Shown: piece after piece, positions 56,002-64,000 of the stretch
Layout of the letters: each line of letters opens with the position of its first letter
How positions within the stretch are numbered: the stretch's first letter is position 1
Source: Streptococcaceae bacterium
Lineage (GTDB): Bacteria; Bacillota; Bacilli; Lactobacillales; Streptococcaceae
Direction: 5' to 3'
NCBI GenBank assembly: GCA_031270325.1
Contig: JAISXW010000011.1
Location: 80,221-144,220, forward strand
Length of the DNA stretch: 64,000 nt
Made by a program: the position numbers and the translations under genes
The notes under the pieces: model-generated
Database searches by the model: none
What the model was told of the DNA's origin: nothing
Seen by the model: only the letters and a program-made list of their open reading frames with translations

Positions 56002-56109
56002 GAAGACTGTAAACGATTGCAGCTGGGGTGCTGTAAGATGAGAACAGGCGTGTGTGAGCAAGCTTTTATCGGTCAGCTCATGCGACTGACATGATTGGGG
56101 GATGTGGGA

Positions 56110-56364
56110 ATGTTTGATTTTTTTGATGTGCTATGGTGGGTCATCAGTATCATAGGAGGTGGGGTATGGGGCTATCGTGGGCTTAGCAATAGGATCGCAG
56201 AGAGGGAGCGTAGGGTTTATAAATATGTTAGGCTACTCTATGTGGTGACGGGCCTTTTATGGATAGCGCTTGCTCTCAAGTTCATTTCTGGATTAGTAGT
56301 CTTACCAATTGCTTTAATCATTTTGATAGCAGTGCTTTATTGGCCGAAGCAACCCAAAGGCTAG
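56110..56364 (+). CDS. small membrane protein, unknown
   Basis: An 84-residue protein (MFDFFDVLWWVISIIGGGVW) with an N-terminal helix (5-22) and a C-terminal hydrophobic pair (about 45-78) around a basic loop RIAERERRVYKY. An upstream TTG at 56095 in frame is possible, but GGG/GGGGG stretches favour the ATG. No family recognised. It has its own promoter and a strong hairpin downstream, so it is expressed alone. Confidence 0.65.
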   Translation: MFDFFDVLWWVISIIGGGVWGYRGLSNRIAERERRVYKYVRLLYVVTGLLWIALALKFISGLVVLPIALIILIAVLYWPKQPKG

Positions 56365-56385
56365 CCAATTAGTCTAAAATGAACC

Positions 56386-56416
56386 ACACCCCCAAGAACT
56401 CGTGGCTTGGGGGTGT
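56386..56416. terminator. hairpin after the small membrane protein gene
   Basis: ACACCCCCAAG / CTTGGGGGTGT, perfect 11-bp stem; the T tract is poor. Confidence 0.7.
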
Positions 56417-56459
56417 TGGTGTTTAAAAGTTAGGAAAGGCGAGTGTCTGTGTTTTTTTA

Positions 56460-56468
56460 TGTTATAAT
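56460..56468 (+). promoter_or_regulatory. extended -10 of the helicase gene
   Basis: TGT-TATAAT (hexamer 56463-56468), about 30 bp before the ATG. Confidence 0.6.
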
Positions 56469-56499
56469 GAAAACACGACTACTAGAAAAAGAGAACAAG

Positions 56500-57840
56500 A
56501 TGCAATTCACAGATTTTAATTTTAAACCTTTTATCAATGACACTTTAGCTGCCATTCATTTCAAAACCGCAACGCCTGTTCAAGAAAAACTGATTCCCAT
56601 TGCCCTTGAGGGGCGTGATATTGTGGGCGAATCTAAAACAGGCTCTGGCAAGACCCATACTTTTTTACTCCCGATTTTTCAAAAGCTTGATCCTGAGACT
56701 GACAGTGTGCAAGCGGTCATCACGGCGCCTTCAAGGGAGCTCGCAACGCAGATATACCAAGCAGCACTCGCCTTTACCAAGTTTGATGAGCGTATCCGCA
56801 TCTCAAATTTTGTCGGTGGGACAGACAAGAAACGTCAAATCGAGAAATTGGCAGGGCAACAACCGCATATCGTAATCGGAACTCCCGGTCGGATTATGGA
56901 TTTGATTAAGGCACAAGCCTTGAAAACTTACACGGCGCAGACATTTGTCGTTGATGAAGCGGACATGACCTTGGACATGGGCTTCCTAAACGAGGTCGAT
57001 CAAATCGCTGGAACCTTTAATCAAAAAGTTCAGATGTTGGTCTTTTCGGCGACGATTCCGCAAAAGCTGCAACCCTTTCTCAAGAAATATCTTAATCAGC
57101 CTGTCATCGAAAAAATCGCAACCAAAACAATCATCAGTGATACCATTGACAACTGGCTGATGTCGACCAAAGGTCGTGGCAATAATGGGGCGATTTTAGA
57201 GGTCTTGCAGACGTTGCAACCCTATCTGGCAATGATCTTTGCTAATACAAAAGATAGAGCAGACGAGATTCACAGCTTTTTGGTCAACAATGGTTTCAAG
57301 GTCGCGAAAATTCATGGTGGCATCCCGCCTCGTGAGCGCAAACGCATCATGAAAGCTGTGCAAAATCTGGACTATCAATACGTGGTGGCGACAGATTTAG
57401 CAGCGAGGGGGATCGACATCGAGGGTGTCAGTCATATTATTAATGATGGTATTCCGCGGGACTTGGAATTTTTCGTTCACCGTGTGGGGCGGACAGGGCG
57501 CAATGGTCTGTCAGGAACGGCGATTACGCTTTATCAGCCATCAGATGATGTAGCCATTCAAGAGCTTGAAAAGATGGGAATCCAATTCACACCAAAAGTT
57601 ATCAAAAATGGTGAGATTGTTGATTCCTACGACCGAGACCGTCGTGATAAGCGTGAGAAGTCGAGAGAAGCGCTTGATATTACCATGATTGGTCTGGTTA
57701 AGAAGAAAAAGAAACATATCAAACCTGCCTACAAAAAGAAAATTGGCTGGGAAATTGATAAACAAAAGAAAGCCAAAAAACGGATTGCCGGTCGTGCCCA
57801 AGGCCGTGCGACACGTAAGGCCAAGCGTCAAAGTTTTTAA
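56500..57840 (+). CDS. DEAD-box RNA helicase (CshB-like)
   Basis: A 446-residue ATP-dependent RNA helicase. Motifs in order: Q motif ATPVQEKLIP, I SKTGSGKT near 47, Ia APSREL, II VDEADMT near 154, III SAT near 187, IV FANTKD, V TDLAARGIDIEG near 310 and VI HRVGRTGRNG near 340. The tail is Lys/Arg-rich (KKKKKH, KKIGWEIDKQKKAKK), as in CshB. The start is ATG 56500 (MQFTDFNFKPF); the open frame begins 57 bp earlier without a ribosome site. Confidence 0.92.
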   Translation: MQFTDFNFKPFINDTLAAIHFKTATPVQEKLIPIALEGRDIVGESKTGSGKTHTFLLPIFQKLDPETDSVQAVITAPSRELATQIYQAALAFTKFDERIRISNFVGGTDKKRQIEKLAGQQPHIVIGTPGRIMDLIKAQALKTYTAQTFVVDEADMTLDMGFLNEVDQIAGTFNQKVQMLVFSATIPQKLQPFLKKYLNQPVIEKIATKTIISDTIDNWLMSTKGRGNNGAILEVLQTLQPYLAMIFANTKDRADEIHSFLVNNGFKVAKIHGGIPPRERKRIMKAVQNLDYQYVVATDLAARGIDIEGVSHIINDGIPRDLEFFVHRVGRTGRNGLSGTAITLYQPSDDVAIQELEKMGIQFTPKVIKNGEIVDSYDRDRRDKREKSREALDITMIGLVKKKKKHIKPAYKKKIGWEIDKQKKAKKRIAGRAQGRATRKAKRQSF

Positions 57841-57856
57841 CTGATCGTCAAGTATT

Positions 57857-57905
57857 AAAAACTGCTCCAGTGTTGACTCGCCAGTCAACCTTGGGGCAGT
57901 TTTTG
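57857..57905 (+). terminator. helicase terminator
   Basis: AAAACTGC / GCAGTTTT outer stem with an inner TTGACT / AGTCAA, then T. Confidence 0.88.
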
Positions 57906-57943
57906 TTTGACTTCGTTAGTTGACTTTGGGAGACGATACCGAG

Positions 57944-57988
57944 ATATCAAAAAGGTAGTCGGATTGTGCCCGACCACCTTTTTGATAT
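57944..57988. terminator. bidirectional terminator before the nuclease gene
   Basis: ATATCAAAAAGGT / ACCTTTTTGATAT with an inner GTCGG / CCGAC; serves mainly the minus-strand nuclease. Confidence 0.88.
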
Positions 57989-58017
57989 TGGCTTGTCATG
58001 CTTGTCGTTAAAAGTTA

Positions 58018-59193
58018 TCAAGGTCGAGCATATTGATTGCCGCGTGAAGCGCGGACGGCACCCGCAGCTTCTGCCTCGCCTTGTGTTTGATAGACGTAGT
58101 TCTGAGGATTGATGACAGAGGTGTAATACTTATGACTAGTTGAAACAAAGACCATACCTGGTGCGGCCACTGACCATTGCCCTGAGCTTGTATAAGGATG
58201 ATGAGGTGTCACAGGTGCTGGCTCAGGTGTTGGGACAATGGACGGCGTCGGATGAGTAGCAGTCGCTGAAGCTGATTCAGAGGAGGCAGTTGTACTAGCA
58301 GGCGCCAGTGCTTGATAATCTAACGTGATCCCTTCGGCACTGTTAATCACTACGACTTCGACATCAAGTAGGCCATCTGATGATTTGATGTCAACGATTG
58401 AGCCACGTGGCATCGTCTCATTGCCATTATAAATCGGCTTGGTCTGATAGCTAATCGTTTCGCTCGTCTGAGGATGGCTTTTCCAGTAATGCTCCGCCAA
58501 CTCTTCCGCATAGCGCATGCCACCGTGTTGATCGGCACCGACATTTTGACTTCTAGTCCCAGTTGTGAAGTTATACTTAGACGTATAAGATGCTTCTCCT
58601 AGTAAGCTGTCAGCAATCGAATGACTGCGATTGTAGAGATAACCGTGGTAGGTTTTAGCAGTCAAGGCAAAGGTGATGGCAATCTTTGGATTGGACTTGG
58701 GCCAATGGGGTGGGTCTAAAGGCTGCCCTTGACGCGACCCTTTAGAGGCTTGATATTGATCATAGGTCAAGATGGCGCGAGCAGTAGCCGCACGGCCGTT
58801 CTCATCAGCTTCAAAGTGTGCCTCGCCTGCCTTTAAGGTCTCAAAACCAGAGAGCGTTGCAGTGCCATTCTCCCAATAGTAATTTTGTTTTGGGCCTGCT
58901 GAGCGTTCATTGGTGTAGGTGATGAGTTGTGCTAAAATCTTATCTGCAGCTACTTGGGGTGCCTGACTAGCAGGGTTAACTGTCGAGGATTCAGCTGTGC
59001 TAGGCGTTGTATTTTTCTGGCTGGTCGCTGCGGACTTACTGATTGAAGTCTTGGGCGCATGATCAGTGGGTGGTTGTGTTATCGTCTCGCAGCTGGCCAA
59101 AGCGAGCAAAGCTAAGGACACAATCCCGATTAGCCACCACTTCTTGAGTCGCGGTGGTTTAACGACCGAACTCTCCCTATGTTTCCGCATCAT
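58018..59193 (-). CDS. DNA/RNA non-specific endonuclease lipoprotein
   Basis: A 391-residue exported nuclease, start at 59193. A basic N terminus and hydrophobic helix end in the lipobox LASC (about 32-35), so it should be membrane-anchored outside. A Ser/Thr/Pro linker (40-80) precedes the beta-beta-alpha nuclease domain (about 90-295) with the active-site motif YNRSHSIADSLLG near 190 and GTRSQNVGADQHGGMRYAE near 215. A second Ser/Thr/Pro linker leads to a C-terminal tail (about 330-391) with VSTSHKYYTSVINPQN. It may serve in DNA scavenging or uptake, as EndA-type enzymes do; that role is inferred. Confidence 0.85.
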   Translation of the reverse strand: MMRKHRESSVVKPPRLKKWWLIGIVSLALLALASCETITQPPTDHAPKTSISKSAATSQKNTTPSTAESSTVNPASQAPQVAADKILAQLITYTNERSAGPKQNYYWENGTATLSGFETLKAGEAHFEADENGRAATARAILTYDQYQASKGSRQGQPLDPPHWPKSNPKIAITFALTAKTYHGYLYNRSHSIADSLLGEASYTSKYNFTTGTRSQNVGADQHGGMRYAEELAEHYWKSHPQTSETISYQTKPIYNGNETMPRGSIVDIKSSDGLLDVEVVVINSAEGITLDYQALAPASTTASSESASATATHPTPSIVPTPEPAPVTPHHPYTSSGQWSVAAPGMVFVSTSHKYYTSVINPQNYVYQTQGEAEAAGAVRASRGNQYARP

Positions 59194-59470
59194 GCCACTA
59201 TCTCCTACTTATTTTCCTTTGTTTGCAATAGACTTAAAGTGCTTAAGTCAAGTATGCCACTTATTATAGAAAAGATTGCGGTAAATTTCAAGTCAAATCA
59301 GTCGTCTCTTAGGACAATCGTCTGTAAAAATGCAGCCCTAAGGCAATCAATTAGCCAAATTATTGAATCTTGAGCGTCTTGTTTAAAAAATCTGTGCGAC
59401 TTGCCTATCTGAAAATGGAAGGATTTGCTGTAAAATGAGTGTATCAAATCAAAATAAGAGGTAAAGCCAA

Positions 59471-60601
59471 ATGACAACGCTCAAATTAGAACATGTAGAC
59501 AAAATTTATCCAAATGCTAAAATCAAATCAGTTGAAGATTTTAACTTGGATGTTAAGGACAAAGAATTTATCGTCTTTGTTGGTCCGTCAGGTTGTGGGA
59601 AATCAACGACCTTGCGGATGATTGCAGGACTTGAAGAAATCACAAATGGTGAGTTTACGATTGACGGTGTCCGGATGAATGATGTGGCACCGAAAGATCG
59701 AGATATTGCCATGGTCTTCCAAAACTATGCCCTCTATCCACATATGACAGTCTTTGACAACATGGCATTTGGTCTTAAACTTCGGAAATACAAAAAAGAT
59801 GAGATCAAACAACGGGTCGAAGAGGCTGCAGCGATTCTGGGCTTGACCGAGTTATTGGATCGGAAACCAGCGGACATGTCGGGGGGGCAACGCCAACGTG
59901 TGGCAATGGGGCGTGCGATTGTCCGTGATGCTAAAGTGTTCTTGATGGATGAGCCGTTGTCAAACTTGGATGCGAAATTGCGCGTGTCAATGCGGGCTGA
60001 AATTGCCAAAATTCACCGCCGAATCGGGGCGACTACGATCTATGTTACCCATGATCAGACAGAAGCGATGACATTGGCAGACCGGATTGTCATCATGAGT
60101 GCCACTAAAAATGCTGACGGCACCACAGGTCGGATTGAGCAGATTGGCGCACCGAAAGCGCTCTACAACGAACCGGCTAATAAATTCGTTGCTGGCTTTA
60201 TCGGTAGTCCAGCCATGAATTTCTTTGAAGTAACCTTTAATGGCGAGACGATTAGTAATGGCGCTGACTTGAATATTAGCATTCCAGAAGGACAACAAAA
60301 ATTACTTAAGAAAGCGGGATATGTTGGCAAGAAACTTTGGTTTGGGATTCGACCAGAGGACATTTCAGCAGAAGAAATTGTGCATGAGGCCTTTCCTAAC
60401 CAAAATGTCACAGCAGAAGTTGTCGTCTCTGAGCTACTCGGTGCGGAGACCATGCTTTATTCAAAAATCGGCGAGACAGAATTTGTCTCAAAAGTTGATG
60501 CCCGTGATTTCCGGCAACCAGGCGATCAAGTTGACTTGACTTTCAATGTCAATAAAGGCCACTTCTTTGATTTTGAAACAGAAAAACGGATTGTGGGCTA
60601 A
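59471..60601 (+). CDS. msmK: sugar ABC transporter ATP-binding protein (MsmK/UgpC type)
   Basis: A 376-residue ATPase that energises one or several carbohydrate ABC importers. Walker A GPSGCGKSTT near 38, Q loop VFQNYALYPHMTV near 82, signature DMSGGQRQRVAMGRA near 134, Walker B VFLMDEPLSNLDAKLR near 153, then a C-terminal TOBE/OB domain (about 240-376). No permease or sugar-binding gene is adjacent, fitting a shared ATPase as known for MsmK. Followed by the third copy of the terminator module. Confidence 0.92.
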   Translation: MTTLKLEHVDKIYPNAKIKSVEDFNLDVKDKEFIVFVGPSGCGKSTTLRMIAGLEEITNGEFTIDGVRMNDVAPKDRDIAMVFQNYALYPHMTVFDNMAFGLKLRKYKKDEIKQRVEEAAAILGLTELLDRKPADMSGGQRQRVAMGRAIVRDAKVFLMDEPLSNLDAKLRVSMRAEIAKIHRRIGATTIYVTHDQTEAMTLADRIVIMSATKNADGTTGRIEQIGAPKALYNEPANKFVAGFIGSPAMNFFEVTFNGETISNGADLNISIPEGQQKLLKKAGYVGKKLWFGIRPEDISAEEIVHEAFPNQNVTAEVVVSELLGAETMLYSKIGETEFVSKVDARDFRQPGDQVDLTFNVNKGHFFDFETEKRIVG

Positions 60602-60635
60602 ACTAAATATTAAAACGAGCCAGTCCTCAAAAGTA

Positions 60636-60678
60636 AAAGCAAACGAAGGTCAATCCTGATCAGGTCGTTTGCTTTTTT
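60636..60678 (+). terminator. msmK terminator, third copy of the shared module
   Basis: AGCAAACGA / TCGTTTGCT with an inner palindrome CCTGATCAGG and six T. Confidence 0.92.
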
Positions 60679-60739
60679 ATTTGCCTTTTGGGAATCAGGG
60701 GAAGAGGTGTTCAGATGAGCTTAAGTGTTAGCTAGCAAT

Positions 60740-60880
60740 AGCTCGTCCGAGTTCAGAACACGGACTTCGGAGTTCAGAGTATCAAAGTTTGAGTTCGGAA
60801 CTCAGTCTTTCTAATCCAGAGACAAGTATCGGAATGTCATCAAGACGATCAGGCTTTTTTTCAGGCGCTTGTCGTGGCTC
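60740..60880. repeat. array G3 and conserved 3' part of the composite element, copy 3
   Basis: Three 21-bp GAAC units (GAACACGGACTTCGGAGTTC and variants), then CAGAGACAAGTATCGGAA and a T-rich TCAGGCTTTTTTTC segment shared with 37040-37105. Confidence 0.8.
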
Positions 60881-60914
60881 TGAGAGATATTCTTCAAAAA
60901 TTGCGCTAGGATTG

Positions 60915-60980
60915 TGCTATAATAAAGGGGTCGCGGCAAACTGTCAGCTGAGTTGAACGGCATTAAGCACGGTTTGCGCG
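60915..60980 (+). promoter_or_regulatory. promoter and structured leader of the second amino-acid ABC pair
   Basis: TGC-TATAAT (hexamer 60918-60923). The leader folds CGCGGCAAAC (60932-60941) against GTTTGCGCG (60972-60980) with one bulged base and a 30-base loop. Confidence 0.55.
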
Positions 60981-61015
60981 TTGTTCGTAACCTTATTTTC
61001 AGAAAGTGAATCCAA

Positions 61016-61702
61016 ATGAGTTTTAATTTTATTGATAAATTTTTGCCTTACTTCAATGACGGCTTGATTGTAACCTTGATGATTTCGGCTTTTGTGGTCC
61101 TGATTGGAACGGTGCTCGGGACTTTTCTGGCCCTAGCCAAGTTGTCCAAACTCTCCGTCTTGCGCTGGTTTGCCAATGGCTATATCGAGATTTTTCGGGG
61201 CACGCCGATGCTGGTGCAGATCATGATCGGCTTTCAAATTTTGGGCAAAATGCCCCTGCCTGAATTTCAATTGGGGATTTTAACCGAGGACTTGTCTCGT
61301 TTGGTGCCGGGGATTATCGTCTTGTCAATGAACTCGGGGGCATACGTGGCAGAGATTGTCCGAAGCGGGATTAATGCCGTGCCAAAAGGTCAGACGGAGG
61401 CTGCCTATTCGCTAGGCCTTCGCCCCCGTCAAACGATGCTCAAAGTCATCTTGCCCCAAGCCATTCGGAATATCTTGCCAGCACTCGGCAATGAATTTGT
61501 GACGATTATCAAAGATAGCTCACTGCTGGCGACGATTGGTGTGATGGAGCTTTATAATGGTGCGCAAACCACGAGCTCAACGACTTATCAAAGTCTGTCG
61601 CCGTGGTTACTGGTTGCGGTTTACTATTTTGTGGTGACCTTTATCACTAGCCGCTTGATTAACCTATTTGAGAAAAAACTAGGGAAAGGATATGTGAAAT
61701 GA
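61016..61702 (+). CDS. amino-acid ABC transporter permease
   Basis: A 228-residue HisM-type permease with about five membrane helices, the [11 protein letters not shown] motif near 61 and the EAA loop [20 protein letters not shown] near 123-142. It overlaps the ATPase gene by 4 bp. No substrate-binding protein gene lies in this operon, and the protein is too short to contain a fused one, so the partner must be encoded elsewhere. Confidence 0.9.
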   Translation: MSFNFIDKFLPYFNDGLIVTLMISAFVVLIGTVLGTFLALAKLSKLSVLRWFANGYIEIFRGTPMLVQIMIGFQILGKMPLPEFQLGILTEDLSRLVPGIIVLSMNSGAYVAEIVRSGINAVPKGQTEAAYSLGLRPRQTMLKVILPQAIRNILPALGNEFVTIIKDSSLLATIGVMELYNGAQTTSSTTYQSLSPWLLVAVYYFVVTFITSRLINLFEKKLGKGYVK

Positions 61703-62436
61703 CAAGCCCAAATTTGATTGAAATTAAGGCGTTGCATAAATATTTTGGTAAAAACGAAGTCTTGAAAGGTCTCGATATCCAGATTAAAAAAGGCGAGGTT
61801 GTCGTCATGATTGGCCCGTCAGGCTCTGGCAAGTCAACCTTTCTGCGGACCATGAATTTATTAGAAACGCCAACAAAAGGTGAGGTCTATTTTGAGGGGA
61901 CTAATATTGCCGATAAGTCAGTCGATGTGTTTAAACACCGTGAAAGAATGGGGATGGTCTTTCAGCAATTCAATCTTTTCCCCAATATGACTGTCCTTGA
62001 GAATCTGACACTAGCGCCAATCAATACAGGCCAATTATCCAAGGCAGCGGCAGAAGAAGTCGCGGTTGCCTTATTGGCAAAAGTGGGCTTATCTGACAAG
62101 GCGGATGCCTATCCGCAAAGTCTGTCAGGTGGGCAGCAACAACGTGTCGCAATCGCTCGCGCCCTAGCCATGAATCCAGATGTCATGCTCTTTGACGAGC
62201 CAACGTCAGCACTCGATCCCGAAATGGTCGGAGATGTCTTAGCTGTCATGAAAAATTTGGCTAAAGACGGCATGACGATGGTTATCGTCACGCATGAAAT
62301 GGGCTTTGCTAAAGAAGTTGCCGATCGGGTTATCTTTATAGCAGATGGCAAAATTGTCGAGACTGGGACACCCAGTGACTTGTTCGACTCCCCTAAAGAA
62401 GCCCGCACGCGTGAGTTTCTGGCACAGGTGTTGTGA
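61699..62436 (+). CDS. amino-acid ABC transporter ATP-binding protein
   Basis: A 245-residue GlnQ/ArtP-type ATPase: Walker [10 protein letters not shown] near 37, Q loop [13 protein letters not shown] near 87, signature [15 protein letters not shown] near 140, Walker [16 protein letters not shown] near 161 and VTHEMGF near 196. It is coupled to the permease at 61016 by a 4-bp overlap. Confidence 0.94.
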   Translation: MTSPNLIEIKALHKYFGKNEVLKGLDIQIKKGEVVVMIGPSGSGKSTFLRTMNLLETPTKGEVYFEGTNIADKSVDVFKHRERMGMVFQQFNLFPNMTVLENLTLAPINTGQLSKAAAEEVAVALLAKVGLSDKADAYPQSLSGGQQQRVAIARALAMNPDVMLFDEPTSALDPEMVGDVLAVMKNLAKDGMTMVIVTHEMGFAKEVADRVIFIADGKIVETGTPSDLFDSPKEARTREFLAQVL

Positions 62437-62556
62437 CGAGGACGCTTTAGGCGTTGGCGGGGCGGTTACTATCGCTAGTCTAGTGACGACCTACTGTCAG
62501 GATTCATCAGATGCAAATTCGAATTATAATCTAATAGAGGATAGGGTTTAATCGAG

Positions 62557-62940
62557 ATGAAAAAATTAGGGATGAAAAAAATCGGATTAATAATTGTCAT
62601 GATGAGTTTAGTCTGTTTATGTTGTCTTTGTATCTATCTATCTTTTAAGCCACCAAGGCTGATTGCGAGGATACCGTTTGATTCGTCATTTACCGAGTCA
62701 GAAGAGTTCATAAACAAGAACATATTAATTAGTAGCTTTGTTTCTTTAGGAATGGCATTAGGATCAAAATTAACAATTTTTTTAACGACTCTCTGCATCC
62801 GAAGTTTCTTTATAAACGACAAACAAAATGCTCATTATTTGAAATTACTTACGGCTATGAAATTGACGCAGGGGGGATTGAATGGTCTTGTGGTGGTAGG
62901 TGTTATGTCGGTTATTAGTAGCTGTAACCGATATTTCTAG
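62557..62940 (+). CDS. small membrane protein, unknown
   Basis: A 127-residue protein with an N-terminal hydrophobic, Cys-rich helix (8-28; LVCLCCLCIYLS), a second helix near 53-80, and a third near 105-120. AT-rich and without a clear ribosome site beyond TCGAG next to the ATG. It may begin at a second ATG five codons on. No family recognised; it stands alone between the ABC pair and mecA. Confidence 0.5.
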   Translation: MKKLGMKKIGLIIVMMSLVCLCCLCIYLSFKPPRLIARIPFDSSFTESEEFINKNILISSFVSLGMALGSKLTIFLTTLCIRSFFINDKQNAHYLKLLTAMKLTQGGLNGLVVVGVMSVISSCNRYF

Positions 62941-63028
62941 ACAGCTATCGACAGATTCTGCTATCTTGCAATTGCTTCATGCCTTTATTGGTAGTATAAC
63001 CATGAGCGTCCTAAAATGGGCGCTTTTA

Positions 63029-63037
63029 TGGTATAAT
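63029..63037 (+). promoter_or_regulatory. extended -10 of mecA
   Basis: TGG-TATAAT (hexamer 63032-63037), about 60 bp before the mecA start. Confidence 0.65.
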
Positions 63038-63099
63038 AGGGGTTCAAGATAGCTCTGGCGTTTGGTTGCTATTTTGAAATGAAATACGAGGTTAGTGTG

Positions 63100-63762
63100 A
63101 TGGAATATAAACAAATCAATGATAAAACGATCAAAATCTCTCTGACTTTTGAGGATTTAAAGGCGCATGATGTCAAAATGAGCGACTTTTTGGTCAATCA
63201 GGGCATGGTCGAAAAATTATTTTACGAGTTAGTCGGCGAGCTGGAACTGGAGGAAAGGTTTGCCAATACTGGCATGATGACCTTTCAGGTTCGCCCGCAT
63301 CCCAAAGGGGTTGATTTGCTAGTAACAGAGGAATTAAACCTAGATAATATGCCTTTTGATCATGCAGATGGTCTGCAAGAGATGATGGACGAAGCCATGG
63401 GGCATATGGAGAACATGGGTGCTATGATGGATGCCATGTCTGCGAAACCCAATTTTGATGTCATGGATGATCAAGCGGACTATGTCTACTTTATCCTCAA
63501 ATTTCGTAAGTTGTCCGAGGCGATTAAACTCAGTCAAATGGTCATCAATGATGTCGAAGAATCAGAACTTTTCCAATTTCAAGATCAGTTTTATCTGACA
63601 ATCTTGGATAGTCAAAAGCGGAAAGGTGTCAAAGCAGTTAGCCTCTTACGTGCGAGAATGTTAGAGTATGGCGAAGCATCAGACTTTTCGAGAGAAGCTT
63701 TGCTAGAACACGCTAAGACAATTTTCAGAGAATCCGCACTAGAAAATCTCCAACAAATCTGA
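63100..63762 (+). CDS. mecA: ClpC adaptor protein MecA
   Basis: MecA delivers substrates to ClpC and promotes its assembly. The 220-residue product begins MEYKQINDKTIKISLTFEDL, the family N terminus; I chose this ATG over one 21 bp upstream. The N-terminal substrate-binding domain (1-80) is joined by an acidic, Met-rich linker (DEAMGHMENMGAMMDAM) to the C-terminal ClpC-binding domain (about 120-220) with YVYFILKFRKLSEAIKLSQ. Monocistronic. The only MecA copy seen here. Confidence 0.92.
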   Translation: MEYKQINDKTIKISLTFEDLKAHDVKMSDFLVNQGMVEKLFYELVGELELEERFANTGMMTFQVRPHPKGVDLLVTEELNLDNMPFDHADGLQEMMDEAMGHMENMGAMMDAMSAKPNFDVMDDQADYVYFILKFRKLSEAIKLSQMVINDVEESELFQFQDQFYLTILDSQKRKGVKAVSLLRARMLEYGEASDFSREALLEHAKTIFRESALENLQQI

Positions 63763-63830
63763 CAATCAAAGCCCCTGCCTACTTAAAAAGAGACTGCTGA
63801 AAAACTAGCCAACCTACTTTACCATTTCAC

Positions 63831-63866
63831 AAAAACACTGTGACCATAACCCTTTACAGTGTTTTT
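63831..63866 (+). terminator. hairpin upstream of the transposase
   Basis: AAAAACACTGT / ACAGTGTTTTT with a 14-base loop. It may end mecA transcription and shield the transposase from read-through. Confidence 0.7.
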
Positions 63867-63882
63867 GTTATATACTAGAAGC

Positions 63883-64000
63883 ATGATAAAACTTCAAGAA
63901 GAACTGATTTTAAGTCCCTATCTCGCTTTATACGATATTCTTGTCCCCAAAGACCATGAACTCCGCCAGCTCAAAGCGCTCGATGATTTCAGCTTTATCC
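63883..64000 (+). mobile_element. IS1182-type transposase, N-terminal fragment (runs off the window)
   Basis: The first 39 codons read MIKLQEELILSPYLALYDIL then VPKDHELRQLKALDDFSFI, the N-terminal pattern of IS1182-family transposases (LYDLVVPKDHLLRQ...VDFSFI). The end of the element lies beyond 64000; its left terminus should be within 63770-63830, but I cannot fix it without the other end. Confidence 0.8.

Overview
The window reads as the chromosome of a low-to-moderate GC, fermentative member of the Lactobacillales, most likely a Lactococcus-like Streptococcaceae. The basis is gene content and order: ctsR-clpC, long-form hpf, eno, pfl, ftsW-pyc, coaE-MFS-rpmG, CYTH/relQ-nadK-rluD-mgtE, clpP with ylbF-ylbG, mecA, and a leuABCD operon behind a leucine-codon leader peptide. 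Genus is an inference. Most genes are on the + strand. The window opens inside miaA and closes inside an IS1182-type transposase.

Layout. 1-5.2 kb: miaA-hflX-unknown-SPFH, then an AT-rich secreted DUF6973/DUF5648 protein and a small membrane protein. 5.2-12.9 kb: tRNA-Arg(CCG), rnz-SDR-recJ-apt, rpoE, mltG, greA. 14-24 kb: ctsR-clpC, hpf, eno, pfl, sulP. 24-36 kb: DUF1827, coaE, MFS-rpmG, ftsW, pyc, fba, cysK, ispH, clpP. 37-46 kb: ylbF-ylbG, CYTH, relQ-nadK-rluD, mgtE, a four-gene cluster of unknown membrane and secreted proteins, an Rgg regulator. 46-56 kb: FKBP, an amino-acid ABC operon, leuAB-DUF1294-leuCD. 56-64 kb: small membrane protein, DEAD-box helicase, nuclease lipoprotein, MsmK-type ATPase, a second amino-acid ABC pair, mecA and the IS edge.

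How the genes work together. Protein quality control is well represented: CtsR with heptad operators before ctsR-clpC and clpP, the ClpC adaptor MecA, and GreA and HPF for transcription and ribosome maintenance. Central carbon flow (fba, eno, pfl, pyc) is present, and cre-like sites sit in the hpf and pfl promoters. Leucine synthesis is under apparent ribosome-mediated attenuation.

The most unusual feature is not a gene. The long intergenic stretches are filled with degenerate tandem arrays whose period is 21 or 22 bp whatever their sequence. I distinguish seven families (A-G below). Three recur at separate loci (A twice, C three times, G three times); most carry a short palindrome or an A-tract once per period, and most lie just downstream of a terminator. 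Three intergenic regions also share a composite element: a near-identical terminator, a variable array and a conserved 3' end. A separate triple repeat with folded units lies inside the leu operon. I know of no described element matching these arrays, but I could not search.
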